Source of the DNA: Streptomyces sp. NBC_01197
GTDB lineage: Bacteria; Actinomycetota; Actinomycetes; Streptomycetales; Streptomycetaceae
Reading direction: 5' to 3'
Assembly (NCBI RefSeq): GCF_036010505.1
Contig: NZ_CP108569.1
Span: 6,960,001-7,024,000, forward strand
DNA: 64,000 nucleotides
Part shown: positions 7,820 to 18,389 of the stretch, piece after piece
Numbering within the stretch: position 1 is the stretch's first letter
How the letters are laid out: every line of letters starts with the position of its first letter
The notes under the pieces: generated by a model
Databases searched by the model: none
Told to the model about the DNA's origin: nothing
The model's input: only the letters and a program-made list of their open reading frames with translations
Position numbers and translations under genes: made by a program

Positions 7820-8479
7820 ATGCGATTCCGTGACCGCCGGGAAGCCGGGCGGGACCTCGCCGCCGAACTCCTCGCATCAGCGGCCGCCGGCGACTTCCTC
7901 CGCCCGCTGGTGCTGGCCCTTCCACGTGGCGGTGTGCCCGTCGCGGCGGAGGTCGCCCGGGCCCTGAAAGCGCCGCTGGATGTGCTCGTCGTCCGCAAGA
8001 TCGGCGTACCGGGACACCCGGAGACAGGGGTCGGAGCGATCGTCGGCGAGGACCCGCCCCTCTTCGACTCGCGGTCCTTGCAGTGGCTCGGCCTGAGCGA
8101 GGACGCGCTCGCTCCCACCGTCGCCGGCGAGCGCACCGAACTCCACCGCCGGGAAGACCTCTACCGGCACGGCAGGCCCCCACTCGTATGCGGGGGCCGG
8201 ACCGTGATCCTTGTCGACGACGGACTCGCCACCGGCGTCACGGCCCGCGCAGCCGTACGTCACCTGCGCCGACAGGCACCCCACCGGCTGCTCCTGGCGG
8301 TCCCCGTGGGCGCGGCCGACGGCACCGCGACGCTGCGTCAGGAGGCCGACGAAGTGATCTGCCTGCAGCAGCCGGAACTCTTCCAGGCGGTGGGCCAGTG
8401 GTACGAGGACTTCGACCAGACCTCCGACACCGAGGTGATCGAGATCCTGCACGAGATGGACGGGGAACTGGGCCGCTGA
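7820..8479 (+). CDS. Phosphoribosyltransferase-domain protein
   Basis: A 219-residue type I phosphoribosyltransferase-fold protein. The PRPP-binding loop is TVILVDDGLATGVTARAA at about residue 130. An LALPRGGVPVAAEVA segment near residue 35 forms the early nucleotide-site strand. VRKIGVPGHPETGVGAI between them is typical of the subgroup associated with erythromycin-esterase-like proteins. Whether it transfers phosphoribose, acts as a regulator or has lost activity cannot be told. ATG 7820 is preceded by GAGGAAGG. It follows the esterase gene in the same direction, most likely as an operon. Confidence 0.85.
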   Translation: MRFRDRREAGRDLAAELLASAAAGDFLRPLVLALPRGGVPVAAEVARALKAPLDVLVVRKIGVPGHPETGVGAIVGEDPPLFDSRSLQWLGLSEDALAPTVAGERTELHRREDLYRHGRPPLVCGGRTVILVDDGLATGVTARAAVRHLRRQAPHRLLLAVPVGAADGTATLRQEADEVICLQQPELFQAVGQWYEDFDQTSDTEVIEILHEMDGELGR

Positions 8480-8552
8480 CGCCCCGCCCGGCAGCGGTCA
8501 GGCAGCTCGTGGTGCAATCGCTTTCCCCTGCCCCCACCCCGAAAGCCCTGAC

Positions 8553-9428
8553 GTGCCTGCTGTGTTCCGCCGCGCCGCCCGTTTTCTCGCCCCGGCCCTG
8601 ATGCTCCTCGTCGCCGGATGCTCGTCCGGCGACCCCGCCGCCGGCCCCACCCACGGCTCCGCCCCGGCCGCCTCGCCCTCCGCGCGGGACGGCGGCGTGC
8701 GCAAGCCCCCGGCCCGGGCGTCCTTCGACTACCAGCTGGGCGGGCCGTATCAGCCGCCGGCCGGGGTACGGGCGGTCTCCCGCGACCGCACCGCGGACCC
8801 CGTACCCGGGCTCTACAACATCTGTTACGTCAACGCCTTCCAGTCGCAGCCGGGTGGCGCGGTCGGCTGGTGGCAGAAGCACCACTCCGACCTGCTGCTG
8901 CACGATCGCCACGGCGAGCCGGTCGTCGACGAGGACTGGCAGGAGCCCCTCCTCGACATCTCCGGTGCCGCCAAGCGCGAGAAGCTCGCGGGCATCGTCG
9001 GCCGCTGGATCGACGGCTGCGCCGATGCCGGATTCGACGCGGTGGAGCCCGACAACCTCGACTCGTACGAGCGCTCGGACCACCTGCTCACCGCCGACGA
9101 CGCGGCGTCCTTCGCACGGCTGCTGGCCACGCGGGCGCACCGGCGGGGTCTGGCCATCGCCCAGAAGAACACCACCGACCTGCTGGACCGGCGCGAGCAC
9201 ATCGGGTTCGACTTCGCCGTCGTCGAGGAGTGCGGCCGCTTCCAGGAGTGCACCGAGTTCGCCGACGCCTACCGGGGCAGGGCCTTCGACATCGAGTACG
9301 GCGCCAAGGACTTCGACCGGGCCTGCCGTTCCTGGGGCAGGAAGCTGTCGGTCACACTGCGCGACCGCGATGTGAGCCCGGCCGGCGAAAAGGCCCACGT
9401 GTACCGCCGGTGCGACGCTGCCGGCTGA
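8553..9428 (+). CDS. Lipoprotein with GH114-like (endo-alpha-1,4-polygalactosaminidase family) domain
   Basis: A 291-residue exported lipoprotein. Residues 1-22 form a signal peptide ending in the lipobox LVAGC, followed by a Ser/Ala/Pro linker. From about residue 50 the TIM-barrel GH114/TM1410-type domain begins: FDYQLGGPYQPP, ICYVNAFQ, then DAVEPDNLDSYERSD, where acidic residues form the putative active site. VVEECGRFQECTEF carries two Cys that could form a disulfide outside the membrane. The family includes secreted galactosaminogalactan hydrolases; the substrate here is inferred only. The start is GTG at 8553, 73 bases after the phosphoribosyltransferase gene. Confidence 0.82.
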   Translation: MPAVFRRAARFLAPALMLLVAGCSSGDPAAGPTHGSAPAASPSARDGGVRKPPARASFDYQLGGPYQPPAGVRAVSRDRTADPVPGLYNICYVNAFQSQPGGAVGWWQKHHSDLLLHDRHGEPVVDEDWQEPLLDISGAAKREKLAGIVGRWIDGCADAGFDAVEPDNLDSYERSDHLLTADDAASFARLLATRAHRRGLAIAQKNTTDLLDRREHIGFDFAVVEECGRFQECTEFADAYRGRAFDIEYGAKDFDRACRSWGRKLSVTLRDRDVSPAGEKAHVYRRCDAAG

Positions 9429-11759
<2,331 letters not shown>

Positions 11760-11810
11760 CGTCCGGCAGTCCGGCCGCCCCAGGGGCGGCCGGCCGCCCT
11801 CCCGCACCCT

Positions 11811-11847
11811 GGCCGCCCCGGCCGGCATCCCGCCGGCCGGGGCGGCC
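11811..11847 (+). terminator. Hairpin terminator after isocitrate dehydrogenase
   Basis: Perfect 15-bp arms (11811-11825, 11833-11847) flank a 7-base loop. A shorter GC hairpin at 11771-11793 precedes it. Confidence 0.75.
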
Positions 11848-12140
11848 GCGTTGCGCGCGGGGTCCGCCGGGGCACGGGCCCCGGCCCGGTCCGGAGCGAC
11901 GCCGGATGCCGGGGACCGACTTGCGTGGTTCCATGAGAGATGCCAGTGCTTGATGCTCCCGCCGTATCCGTTGAGCGGACGCAACGGCGTTGCTCATCAG
12001 GCTGATCCCACGACTTTCAGGGCGGCGTGCGGCTGTCCGGCCGGACCGGTGCGAGCCGGCCGCCCTCATGGACACGCGCCGTGAATCCGCCCCGCGTACC
12101 CCCGGGCGCGCGGGCCGGCGGTCCTGAAAGGAGATGCGGT
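11848..12140. other. Intergenic stretch before the ABC-2 operon
   Basis: Together with the terminator this makes a 380-base gap between isocitrate dehydrogenase and the small gene at 12141. It should hold the promoter of the ABC operon. I see no strong -35/-10 pair and no convincing gene on either strand. Confidence 0.4.
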
Positions 12141-12395
12141 ATGTCCACAGCCATTCTCACCGTGTTCAGACACCTCATACGGCTGGTGACAGGCTCGGTC
12201 AGGGCCGTCGGCAGCTACGTCGCACAGCGCTTCGGGACCCAGCGGGCGCCGGCGGAGCACGCCCGGCATCCCCGCCCCGCCGATCTGCTGGCCGGCCGGG
12301 TGGAGCAGGCCGAGTACCAGGCGGACCAGGAACGGCTGGCGCTCGCCGACGCCTCCGCCCACCCCCTCCACGTACCCCCGCTGCCGAGACGGTGA
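12141..12395 (+). CDS. Small protein of unknown function preceding ABC-2 exporter
   Basis: An 84-residue protein. Residues 1-30 are hydrophobic/basic and could form an amphipathic or weak membrane helix (AILTVFRHLIRLVTGSVRAVG). The remainder is charged, with an acidic/Gln-rich helix. AAAGGAG upstream of ATG 12141 is a strong ribosome site. Its TGA overlaps the GTG of the ABC ATPase gene (GTGA), so the two are translationally coupled. I do not recognise the family; the coupling suggests a role with the exporter or only in its expression. Confidence 0.6.
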   Translation: MSTAILTVFRHLIRLVTGSVRAVGSYVAQRFGTQRAPAEHARHPRPADLLAGRVEQAEYQADQERLALADASAHPLHVPPLPRR

Positions 12396-13396
12396 CCCGT
12401 CCCGCAGACCCCACGGGCCGGGAGCAGCAGAGCAGTCCGGAGCACGGCAGCGGCACCGTCATCCGAGCCGCCGGGCTCACCAAGGCATACCGCAAGTCGG
12501 CCACGCCCGCGGTGGACGGAATCGATCTGAGGGTGTGCCAGGGCGAGATCTTCGGACTGCTCGGGCCCAACGGGGCGGGCAAGACCACCACCGTCGGCAT
12601 GCTGACCGCCCGGGTGGTGCCGACCGCGGGGTCGGCGTACATCGGCGACATCGACGTGGTCGCGGAACCGACGCTGGCCAAGCAGCTCATTGCCGTCGTC
12701 AGCCAGCAGAACACGCTGGACCGCTCGCTGACGGTGTGGGAGAACCTGTACTTCCACGGTCTCCTGTTCGGCATCCCGCGCCGGGAGTCGCGCCGTACCG
12801 CCGACGCGCTCCTCGAACAGTTCCATCTGTCCCGCTGGGGCAAGGCGTCGGTGTTCGCCCTGTCCGGCGGGATGGCGCAGCGCCTGATGGTGGCGCGCGC
12901 GATCTTCCACCGTCCCGCCGTCCTGTTCCTGGACGAGCCGACGGCCGGGCTCGACCCGCAGGGCAGGCTGGCCCTCTGGGAGGCGCTGGACGGGCTGATC
13001 GCCGACGGCCAGACGATTCTGCTCACCACACACAACATGGACGAGGCCGACCACCTCTGCGACAGGGTGGCGATCATCGACCACGGCCGGATCCTCGCCC
13101 TGGACACGCCCGCGGCCCTCAAGCAGGGCCTCGGCGCCGACGCCGTGGTCACGGTCGCCACCAGCGGCAGCCAGGAGGGCCTGGCGGCCCGGCTCAACAG
13201 CGACATCCACGGCGTCGTCCGCACCCGGCTCGTCGACGGAGCCGTCGAGCTCCAGGTCAAGGGCGCCGAACGGCTGCTGCCGCGAGTCGTCACGAGTGCG
13301 GAGGCGGGCGGATTCGAACTGGTCGACCTCTCGATCGCCGAGAGCACCCTGGAAACGGTGTTCATCAGCCTGACCGGACAGGAGCTGAGGGACTGA
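12392..13396 (+). CDS. ABC transporter ATP-binding protein (DrrA type)
   Basis: A 334-residue ATPase of the ABC-2 drug-export class. Walker A is GPNGAGKTTT at about residue 55, the signature is LSGGMAQRLMVARAI at about 155, Walker B is VLFLDEPTAGLD, and the switch His is in LLTTHNMDEADH. The C-terminal 80 residues are the DrrA-type regulatory extension. The GTG start at 12392 overlaps the stop of the upstream small gene. The TGATG junction with the permease gene implies coupled expression. It probably powers efflux of a hydrophobic compound or lipid; the substrate is unknown. Confidence 0.9.
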   Translation: MTRPADPTGREQQSSPEHGSGTVIRAAGLTKAYRKSATPAVDGIDLRVCQGEIFGLLGPNGAGKTTTVGMLTARVVPTAGSAYIGDIDVVAEPTLAKQLIAVVSQQNTLDRSLTVWENLYFHGLLFGIPRRESRRTADALLEQFHLSRWGKASVFALSGGMAQRLMVARAIFHRPAVLFLDEPTAGLDPQGRLALWEALDGLIADGQTILLTTHNMDEADHLCDRVAIIDHGRILALDTPAALKQGLGADAVVTVATSGSQEGLAARLNSDIHGVVRTRLVDGAVELQVKGAERLLPRVVTSAEAGGFELVDLSIAESTLETVFISLTGQELRD

Positions 13397-14304
13397 TGGC
13401 TGCCTCAAGTGCCTTCCCGCCGGGGGACGTTCCGTCCGCGAGCGGGTCCGGGCGCCCCATCGGCGTACGGCCCGCCCGGTCGGCCGCGGCCTCCAGCCGA
13501 TCCGCGCTGAGCGCCCTGATCCAGCGGGACCTGACCGTCCTGATGAAGAGCTTCGGCGAGTTCGCGGGCCGGACCGTCATGCAGCCGTTCCTGCTGGTCT
13601 TCGTGTTCCTGTACGTGTTCCCGCTCATCGGCCAGGGCATCGGCTCGGGCGGCGGAGCCAGGGGGGAGTCGGCGTTCGCCACCGTGCTGGTCCCGGGGGT
13701 GGTGTCCATCGCGATCATGTTCCAGGGCATCCAGTCGGTCGCCATCCAGATGTCCCAGGAGTTCGGCTTCACCCGCGAGATCGAGGACCGGGTGCAGGCC
13801 CCGTGCCCGATCTGGCTGGTGGCGGCGGCGAGAGTGCTGTCCGGGTCCGCCCAGGGGCTGATCTCGGCGGTCATCGTGCTGCCCATCGCGGCCGTAGTGC
13901 ACGCCCCCGGGGTGCACCCCCAGCTCAGCATCCACTGGTGGATCGTGGCCACCCTGATCCCGCTGTCCTGTCTCACGATGACCTCACTCGGACTGCTCCT
14001 GGGCACCACGTTCGAGCCGAGGAACATCGGCGTGATGTTCGGCTTCGTCGTGCTGCCGCTCGTCTTCCTCGGCGGCACGTACTACCAGTGGACCAAGCTG
14101 GGTTCCGTACAGGTGGGCGGGTTCCACTGGCTCCAGGTGCTGGTACTGGTCAACCCCCTGATCTACATGAGCGAGGGGATGCGGGCCGGCTTCACGGACC
14201 TGTCCCACATGCACCTGTACATCGTCTATCCGGTGCTCGCCGGATTCTGTGCGCTCTTCCTCACCCTCGGGCTGCGCAACTTCCGCCGCCGCGTGCTGTC
14301 CTGA
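13396..14304 (+). CDS. ABC-2 family permease
   Basis: A 302-residue membrane protein. A cytoplasmic Ala/Pro/Arg-rich N-terminus of about 40 residues is followed by the DLTVLMKSFGEF segment and about six transmembrane helices. These include FLLVFVFLYVFPLI, the VLVPGVVSIAIMFQGIQ helix, and FGFVVLPLVFLGGTYY near residue 225. This is the DrrB-like partner of the preceding ATPase and shares a 1-base stop/start overlap with it. Together they form a half-transporter dimer for export. Confidence 0.88.
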   Translation: MAASSAFPPGDVPSASGSGRPIGVRPARSAAASSRSALSALIQRDLTVLMKSFGEFAGRTVMQPFLLVFVFLYVFPLIGQGIGSGGGARGESAFATVLVPGVVSIAIMFQGIQSVAIQMSQEFGFTREIEDRVQAPCPIWLVAAARVLSGSAQGLISAVIVLPIAAVVHAPGVHPQLSIHWWIVATLIPLSCLTMTSLGLLLGTTFEPRNIGVMFGFVVLPLVFLGGTYYQWTKLGSVQVGGFHWLQVLVLVNPLIYMSEGMRAGFTDLSHMHLYIVYPVLAGFCALFLTLGLRNFRRRVLS

Positions 14305-14324
14305 CCGTGCGGCTGCGCGCCCGA

Positions 14325-14340
14325 ATTGGTCCAGACCCCT
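14325..14340 (+). promoter_or_regulatory. DasR-like operator candidate
   Basis: ATTGGTCCAGACCCCT matches 12 of 16 positions of the dre consensus (ACTGGTCTAGACCAGT) recognised by the GlcNAc-responsive regulator DasR. It lies 65 bases before the lactonase start, a plausible promoter position. The match is imperfect and untested. Confidence 0.35.
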
Positions 14341-14404
14341 CCTGCTACCGTCTGCCGGAGCCCGGCCACGCACGGACCGGGCGCCGACGGAGAAGGGGAG
14401 CACG

Positions 14405-15448
14405 GTGGTCACCACAGGTGCCGGGCGGGCGTTCATCGGGTCGTTCACATCGGCGGGGGGACCGGGGCTCGTCGCCGCATCGGTGGACGCGGCGGGGGCG
14501 CTGACCGTGCTGGGCGCGGCGGACACCCTGCCGAATCCCTCATTCCTCGCCCCGGCCCCCGGCGGCTCGGTCCTGTACGCCGTCTCCGAGACCGGCGAGG
14601 GCGCGGCGGCGGCCTTCGACATCACCGGAGCGCGGCCCCGGCTGATCGGTGCGCCGGTCGCCGTGGGCGGCGCCGACCCCACCCACCTCGTACGCACCGG
14701 CGGGCACGTCGTCACGGCCAACTACAGCTCGGGAAGCGTCAGCGTGCTGCCCGTCCGCGCCGAGGACGGCGGACTGGACGCGCCCGTCTGCGTACTGCGG
14801 CACGAGGGCCGGGGACCGGACCCGGCCCGCCAGGAGGGCCCGCACGCCCACCAGGTGAAGCAGGACCCCACGGGGCGCTGGTTGCTGAGTGTCGACCTGG
14901 GGACCGACTCCGTACGGGTCTGCGCGCTGGACGGCGTCACGGGCGCGCTGACGGTGCACGGGGAGACCGCGCTGCGGCCCGGCAGCGGGCCCCGCCACCT
15001 GGCGTTCCATCCGGCGGGGACGCATGTCTACGTCCTGAATGAGCTGGAGCCCACGCTCACGGTCTGCCGGTGGGACGCCGGGGAGGGCACGCTGGAGCCG
15101 GTCGGCAGGACCGCGCTGCTGCCCGGGGGCACAGCGGGGGAGAGCTACGGCTCAGGGGTGGCCGTCGCACCTGACGGGCGCTTCGTCTGGGCGGCGAACC
15201 GGGGGCAGGACAGCATCTCGGTCCTCGCCATCGACGAGAGCCGGGAGAAGCCCGTCCTGACCACCACGGTGGGCTGCGGCGGCCGGTGGCCGCGCGACCT
15301 CGTGGTGGACCCCGGTGGCAGGCGGCTGTACGCGGCCAATGAGCACTCGGGGGACGTCAGCTGGTTCGACATCGACCCGCGTACGGGGGTTCCCAGCCGC
15401 TCCGGCTCCGTGAAGGTGGCCGCCGCCTCGTGCGTGGTGTTCGCCTGA
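14405..15448 (+). CDS. Lactonase family protein (6-phosphogluconolactonase-type beta-propeller)
   Basis: A 347-residue seven-bladed beta-propeller of the PF10282 family, which includes YbhE-type 6-phosphogluconolactonases. Repeated blade motifs include FIGSFTSAGGPGL at the start, DPTGRWLLSVDLGTDSV, GPRHLAFHPAGTHVYVLNEL, PDGRFVWAANRGQDSISVL and PGGRRLYAANEHSGDVSWF. There is no signal peptide, so it is probably cytoplasmic. The GTG start at 14405 has GAAGGGGAG upstream. A DasR-like box precedes it. The actual lactone substrate is unknown; many actinobacterial members are not linked to the pentose phosphate pathway. Confidence 0.85.
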   Translation: MVTTGAGRAFIGSFTSAGGPGLVAASVDAAGALTVLGAADTLPNPSFLAPAPGGSVLYAVSETGEGAAAAFDITGARPRLIGAPVAVGGADPTHLVRTGGHVVTANYSSGSVSVLPVRAEDGGLDAPVCVLRHEGRGPDPARQEGPHAHQVKQDPTGRWLLSVDLGTDSVRVCALDGVTGALTVHGETALRPGSGPRHLAFHPAGTHVYVLNELEPTLTVCRWDAGEGTLEPVGRTALLPGGTAGESYGSGVAVAPDGRFVWAANRGQDSISVLAIDESREKPVLTTTVGCGGRWPRDLVVDPGGRRLYAANEHSGDVSWFDIDPRTGVPSRSGSVKVAAASCVVFA

Positions 15449-15500
15449 CCGCTCGGCCTCCCGGGACAGCGGGGGCCGCAGGCCAGCAGGACGTACGGAG

Positions 15501-15538
15501 GGTCCGCACCGGCATCCTGTGCTGCCCCGGTGCGGACC
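15501..15538. terminator. Bidirectional hairpin between lactonase and CbiX-like gene
   Basis: Perfect 12-bp arms GGTCCGCACCGG / CCGGTGCGGACC (15501-15512, 15527-15538) lie midway between two convergent genes. Confidence 0.75.
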
Positions 15539-15571
15539 CACTCCCGTACGTGACCGTGGTCGTTCCGCAGG

Positions 15572-16498
15572 TCAGCCGACCGGGGCTCCCTGGGACGGCT
15601 GCTGCGGGGTGATGCCCAGCGCGGTCGTGTACTTCGAGAGGACCAGCTTGCCGACCGCCGGGTAGGCGCCGAGCGGCTCGGCGGCGGCGCAGTCCGCCTC
15701 CTCGGCGGCCCCGGCCAGCAGCTCCGCGCTGACCTCGGGCCCGATCAGGTAGGGCGCGAGCGCCAGGTGGGCCGCCCCCGAACCGCGCAGCTGCTCCGCG
15801 ATGGCGGAGACCGAACCGTCCACATCGAGTGCGGCGGCCATCACCGGCACGGCCAGCCGCGCGGCCAGCAGCATTCCGGTGATCCCGGCGGCCTGCACGG
15901 CCTCGTCGCCGCCGACCGTCGCCAGGATGATGCCGTCGGCCGCGGTGGCGACCGTGAACAGCCTGGCCCGGTCGGCGCGGGAGAGACCCGCCTCCGAGAG
16001 GCGCACGTGCAGACCCTCCGCGAGCAGCGGGTGCGGTCCCAGCACCTCGGTCAGTTCGGCGGCGGTGGTGCTGTCCATCACGGCCTGCCGTATCCGCCGC
16101 TCGGTGGCCACGTCGGGGCCCGCCAGCAGGGGCACCACGACGGCGGTGGCGCCCGTCGGCTCGGCCACCTCACGTCCGGCGGCCCTCGCCTGCTCATAGC
16201 GCGCCACACGCTCGGCCGCCGTGCGGGAAAGGATCGTGTCAAGGGCGGGGAACTCGTCGTCGGCGCCATCGAGGTAACCGATACGGGCATCCAGGCCGGG
16301 CAGCTCGGAGCGGGCGATGGAAATAACCTCTTCCGCCAGGCCGCGGACAGCGGCGGAAGGTGTGCCGGGAACGGCGAGAACCAGCGCGGGCGCGCCCTCA
16401 GGAGCCACCGCGGGTTCCGGGCGGCGGTGCCGTCCGGTCTGGCGAGGTCGCGGCATTCGTACAGGCAGGCCGGATGCGGGCCCATTGGGGGAGCTCAT
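15572..16498 (-). CDS. CbiX/sirohydrochlorin-chelatase-like protein
   Basis: A 308-residue protein with two CbiX-type chelatase half-domains in tandem (about 35-165 and 170-290). Chelatases of this family insert Co2+ or Fe2+ into sirohydrochlorin through His ligands in an N-terminal HGSR motif. Here the equivalent segment reads LVLAVPGTPS and lacks that His, although HPLLAEGLHVRL is retained in the second half. It may therefore be a non-catalytic or altered relative. ATG 16498 lacks a clear Shine-Dalgarno. It lies 92 bases after the kinase gene in the same direction. I see no siroheme or cobalamin genes nearby. Confidence 0.68.
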   Translation of the reverse strand: MSSPNGPASGLPVRMPRPRQTGRHRRPEPAVAPEGAPALVLAVPGTPSAAVRGLAEEVISIARSELPGLDARIGYLDGADDEFPALDTILSRTAAERVARYEQARAAGREVAEPTGATAVVVPLLAGPDVATERRIRQAVMDSTTAAELTEVLGPHPLLAEGLHVRLSEAGLSRADRARLFTVATAADGIILATVGGDEAVQAAGITGMLLAARLAVPVMAAALDVDGSVSAIAEQLRGSGAAHLALAPYLIGPEVSAELLAGAAEEADCAAAEPLGAYPAVGKLVLSKYTTALGITPQQPSQGAPVG

Positions 16499-16590
16499 GG
16501 CGCCGCATGCTACTGGCTTTGCAGGCCGGGCCGTTCGGGGAGGGTGCGTTCGCGCGGCGTCTGTCCTCATTTATCCGTTGCGTCTGGGCC

Positions 16591-17667
16591 TCATCGCGTA
16601 TCCTGTTCCGTCACCACACGCAAGAGCTGTGGATGCGGTGGCAGCCGGAGACTCTCCGTGGCGAGCGCGGAGGCGATCAGTACCGCTCCCACCAGCGGAT
16701 CCCCGGCCGCCGGCACAGGTCTGGCGTACGGCAGAAGGGCGGCGAACTCCTCGCGCGCGGGGGTGAGCAGCGGGTCCCCCATCTTGAACAGACCACCCGT
16801 GAGGGCTACTTCACAGCGCGGGCGTGACCCCGACGACTCTGCTGGCGCTGACGATCCCGGCGACTCCGGCGGGCAGACGGCGGCGGCGGCTTCGGCGATC
16901 TGCCGGGCCGCCTCCCGCAGAATCGCGGCCGCCACGGGGTCGCTCGCCGCGCACCGGGCCACCTCCGGGGCGAACGAGGCGAGCACCGCGGGCCGGTCCG
17001 AACGCGGGTAGAGGGCGCCCGGCAGGCCGGCCGCCGGTCCGAAAACCGCCTCCAGCCGCTCCAGCAGCGCGGCCGAACCACCTCGCCGTCCGTCGTACGC
17101 GCGCAACCCGGCCTCCAGGCCGGCCCGGCCGATCCAGGCCCCGCCGCCGCAGTCGCCCAGCAGATGCCCCCAGCCGTCAGCCCGGCGCCACCGGGTGAGG
17201 TCGGTGCCCAGCGCGATCATCCCGGTACCCGCAGCGACGACCGCTCCGGGCCGCTGGCCCAGAGCTCCCGCGTACGCCGTCACCGCGTCCGCGGCGAGCG
17301 CCAGCCGTCGTACACCGAGCGAGCGCTCCAGCGCCGCGGGCAGCTCGGCGCGCAGATCGTCCCCGAGCGTCGCCATCCCGGCGGCGCCGATCGCCACCGC
17401 CGACACCCCGGCACCGCCTGCGTGCCCGAGCAGTTCCCCCGCCATCGGCAGCAGCTGCTCCAGCAGATGGGCCGCCTCGATACCGCGGGGTCCGGTGCGC
17501 ACCGGAACCCGGGAGACCACGGACTCGGAGACCAGGGACACGGAGGCTTGGGTTCCAGAGGCTGTGGACCCGGAGGCCGCGGATTCGGTGAGCGCCGGAT
17601 TCGCCGCATCGGCGAGCGCTACCCGTAGGCCGGAGCCGCCGGAGTCCACCCCCAGCACCCACGTCAC
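16591..17667 (-). CDS. N-acetylglucosamine kinase-like (BadF/BadG/BcrA/BcrD ATPase family)
   Basis: A 358-residue sugar-kinase-fold (ASKHA) protein. The phosphate-1 loop is [17 protein letters not shown] at residues 4-20. Adenosine/phosphate-2 segments include [15 protein letters not shown], and [22 protein letters not shown] is the substrate-side signature of GlcNAc kinases in this family. It probably phosphorylates GlcNAc or a related amino sugar recycled from the cell wall. The start is GTG 17667, overlapping the stop of ung by four bases (GTGA), so the two are coupled. The region around residues 30-60 is a low-complexity Ser/Thr/Val insert. Confidence 0.8.
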   Translation of the reverse strand: MTWVLGVDSGGSGLRVALADAANPALTESAASGSTASGTQASVSLVSESVVSRVPVRTGPRGIEAAHLLEQLLPMAGELLGHAGGAGVSAVAIGAAGMATLGDDLRAELPAALERSLGVRRLALAADAVTAYAGALGQRPGAVVAAGTGMIALGTDLTRWRRADGWGHLLGDCGGGAWIGRAGLEAGLRAYDGRRGGSAALLERLEAVFGPAAGLPGALYPRSDRPAVLASFAPEVARCAASDPVAAAILREAARQIAEAAAAVCPPESPGSSAPAESSGSRPRCEVALTGGLFKMGDPLLTPAREEFAALLPYARPVPAAGDPLVGAVLIASALATESLRLPPHPQLLRVVTEQDTR

Positions 17668-18341
17668 GGCAGCCGCCAGTCCACGGGCTGGGCACCCTGG
17701 CGCACCAGCAGGCCGTTGGTCCGGCTGAAGGGGCGCGAACCGAAGAAGCCGCGATCCGCCGACATGGGGGAAGGGTGGGACGACTCGACCGCCGGGAGGT
17801 TCCCCAGCAGGGGACGGAGATTACGGGCGTCGCGGCCCCACAACACCGAGACCAGCGGCTTTCCCCGCGCGGCCAGGGCCCGGATGGCCTGCTCGGTCAC
17901 TTCCTCCCAGCCCTTTCCGCGGTGTGCCGCCGGTTTGCGCGGGGCCGTGGTCAGTGCCCTGTTGAGCAGCAGGACGCCCTGCTCCGCCCAGGGCGTCAGA
18001 TCACCGTTGGACGGGCGGGGCATGCCCAGGTCCGCGTGCATCTCACGGAAGATGTTGTCGAGGCTGCCGGGCACCGGACGCACCTCCGGCGCCACCGAGA
18101 AGCTCAGCCCGACGGCGTGCCCCGGCGTCGGATACGGATCCTGGCCGACGATCAGGACGCGTACCTCGTCGAACGGCTGCTGGAACGCACGCAGCACGTT
18201 CGCCCCGGACGGAAGATAGGTGCGTCCCGCGGCGATCTCGGCGCGCAGGAACTCGCCCATCGCCGTGATCCGTTCGGCTGCGGGAGCGAGCGCCCGCGCC
18301 CACCCCGCTTCGACAATTTCATTCAACGGTCGTGCTGCCAC
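17664..18341 (-). CDS. ung: Uracil-DNA glycosylase, family 1
   Basis: A 225-residue base-excision-repair enzyme that removes uracil from DNA. The water-activating motif [17 protein letters not shown] holds catalytic Asp68. The minor-groove intercalation loop is HPSPMS with His189; the usual sequence is HPSPLS, so Leu is replaced by Met. LLLNRALTT is also typical. The start is GTG 18341. It is coupled by a four-base overlap to the downstream kinase gene, an odd pairing that probably reflects cotranscription only. Confidence 0.95.
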   Translation of the reverse strand: MAARPLNEIVEAGWARALAPAAERITAMGEFLRAEIAAGRTYLPSGANVLRAFQQPFDEVRVLIVGQDPYPTPGHAVGLSFSVAPEVRPVPGSLDNIFREMHADLGMPRPSNGDLTPWAEQGVLLLNRALTTAPRKPAAHRGKGWEEVTEQAIRALAARGKPLVSVLWGRDARNLRPLLGNLPAVESSHPSPMSADRGFFGSRPFSRTNGLLVRQGAQPVDWRLP

Positions 18342-18389
18342 GGGGCGTCACTCTACTGGCACACGGCATCGGCGCCGTCCCGGGTGCGG

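Noticed and set aside
14405..15448. Lactonase as the missing step of the deoxy-sugar pathway
   Set aside because: It lies 12 kb from the island, lacks the GntR operator, and belongs to a general beta-propeller family.
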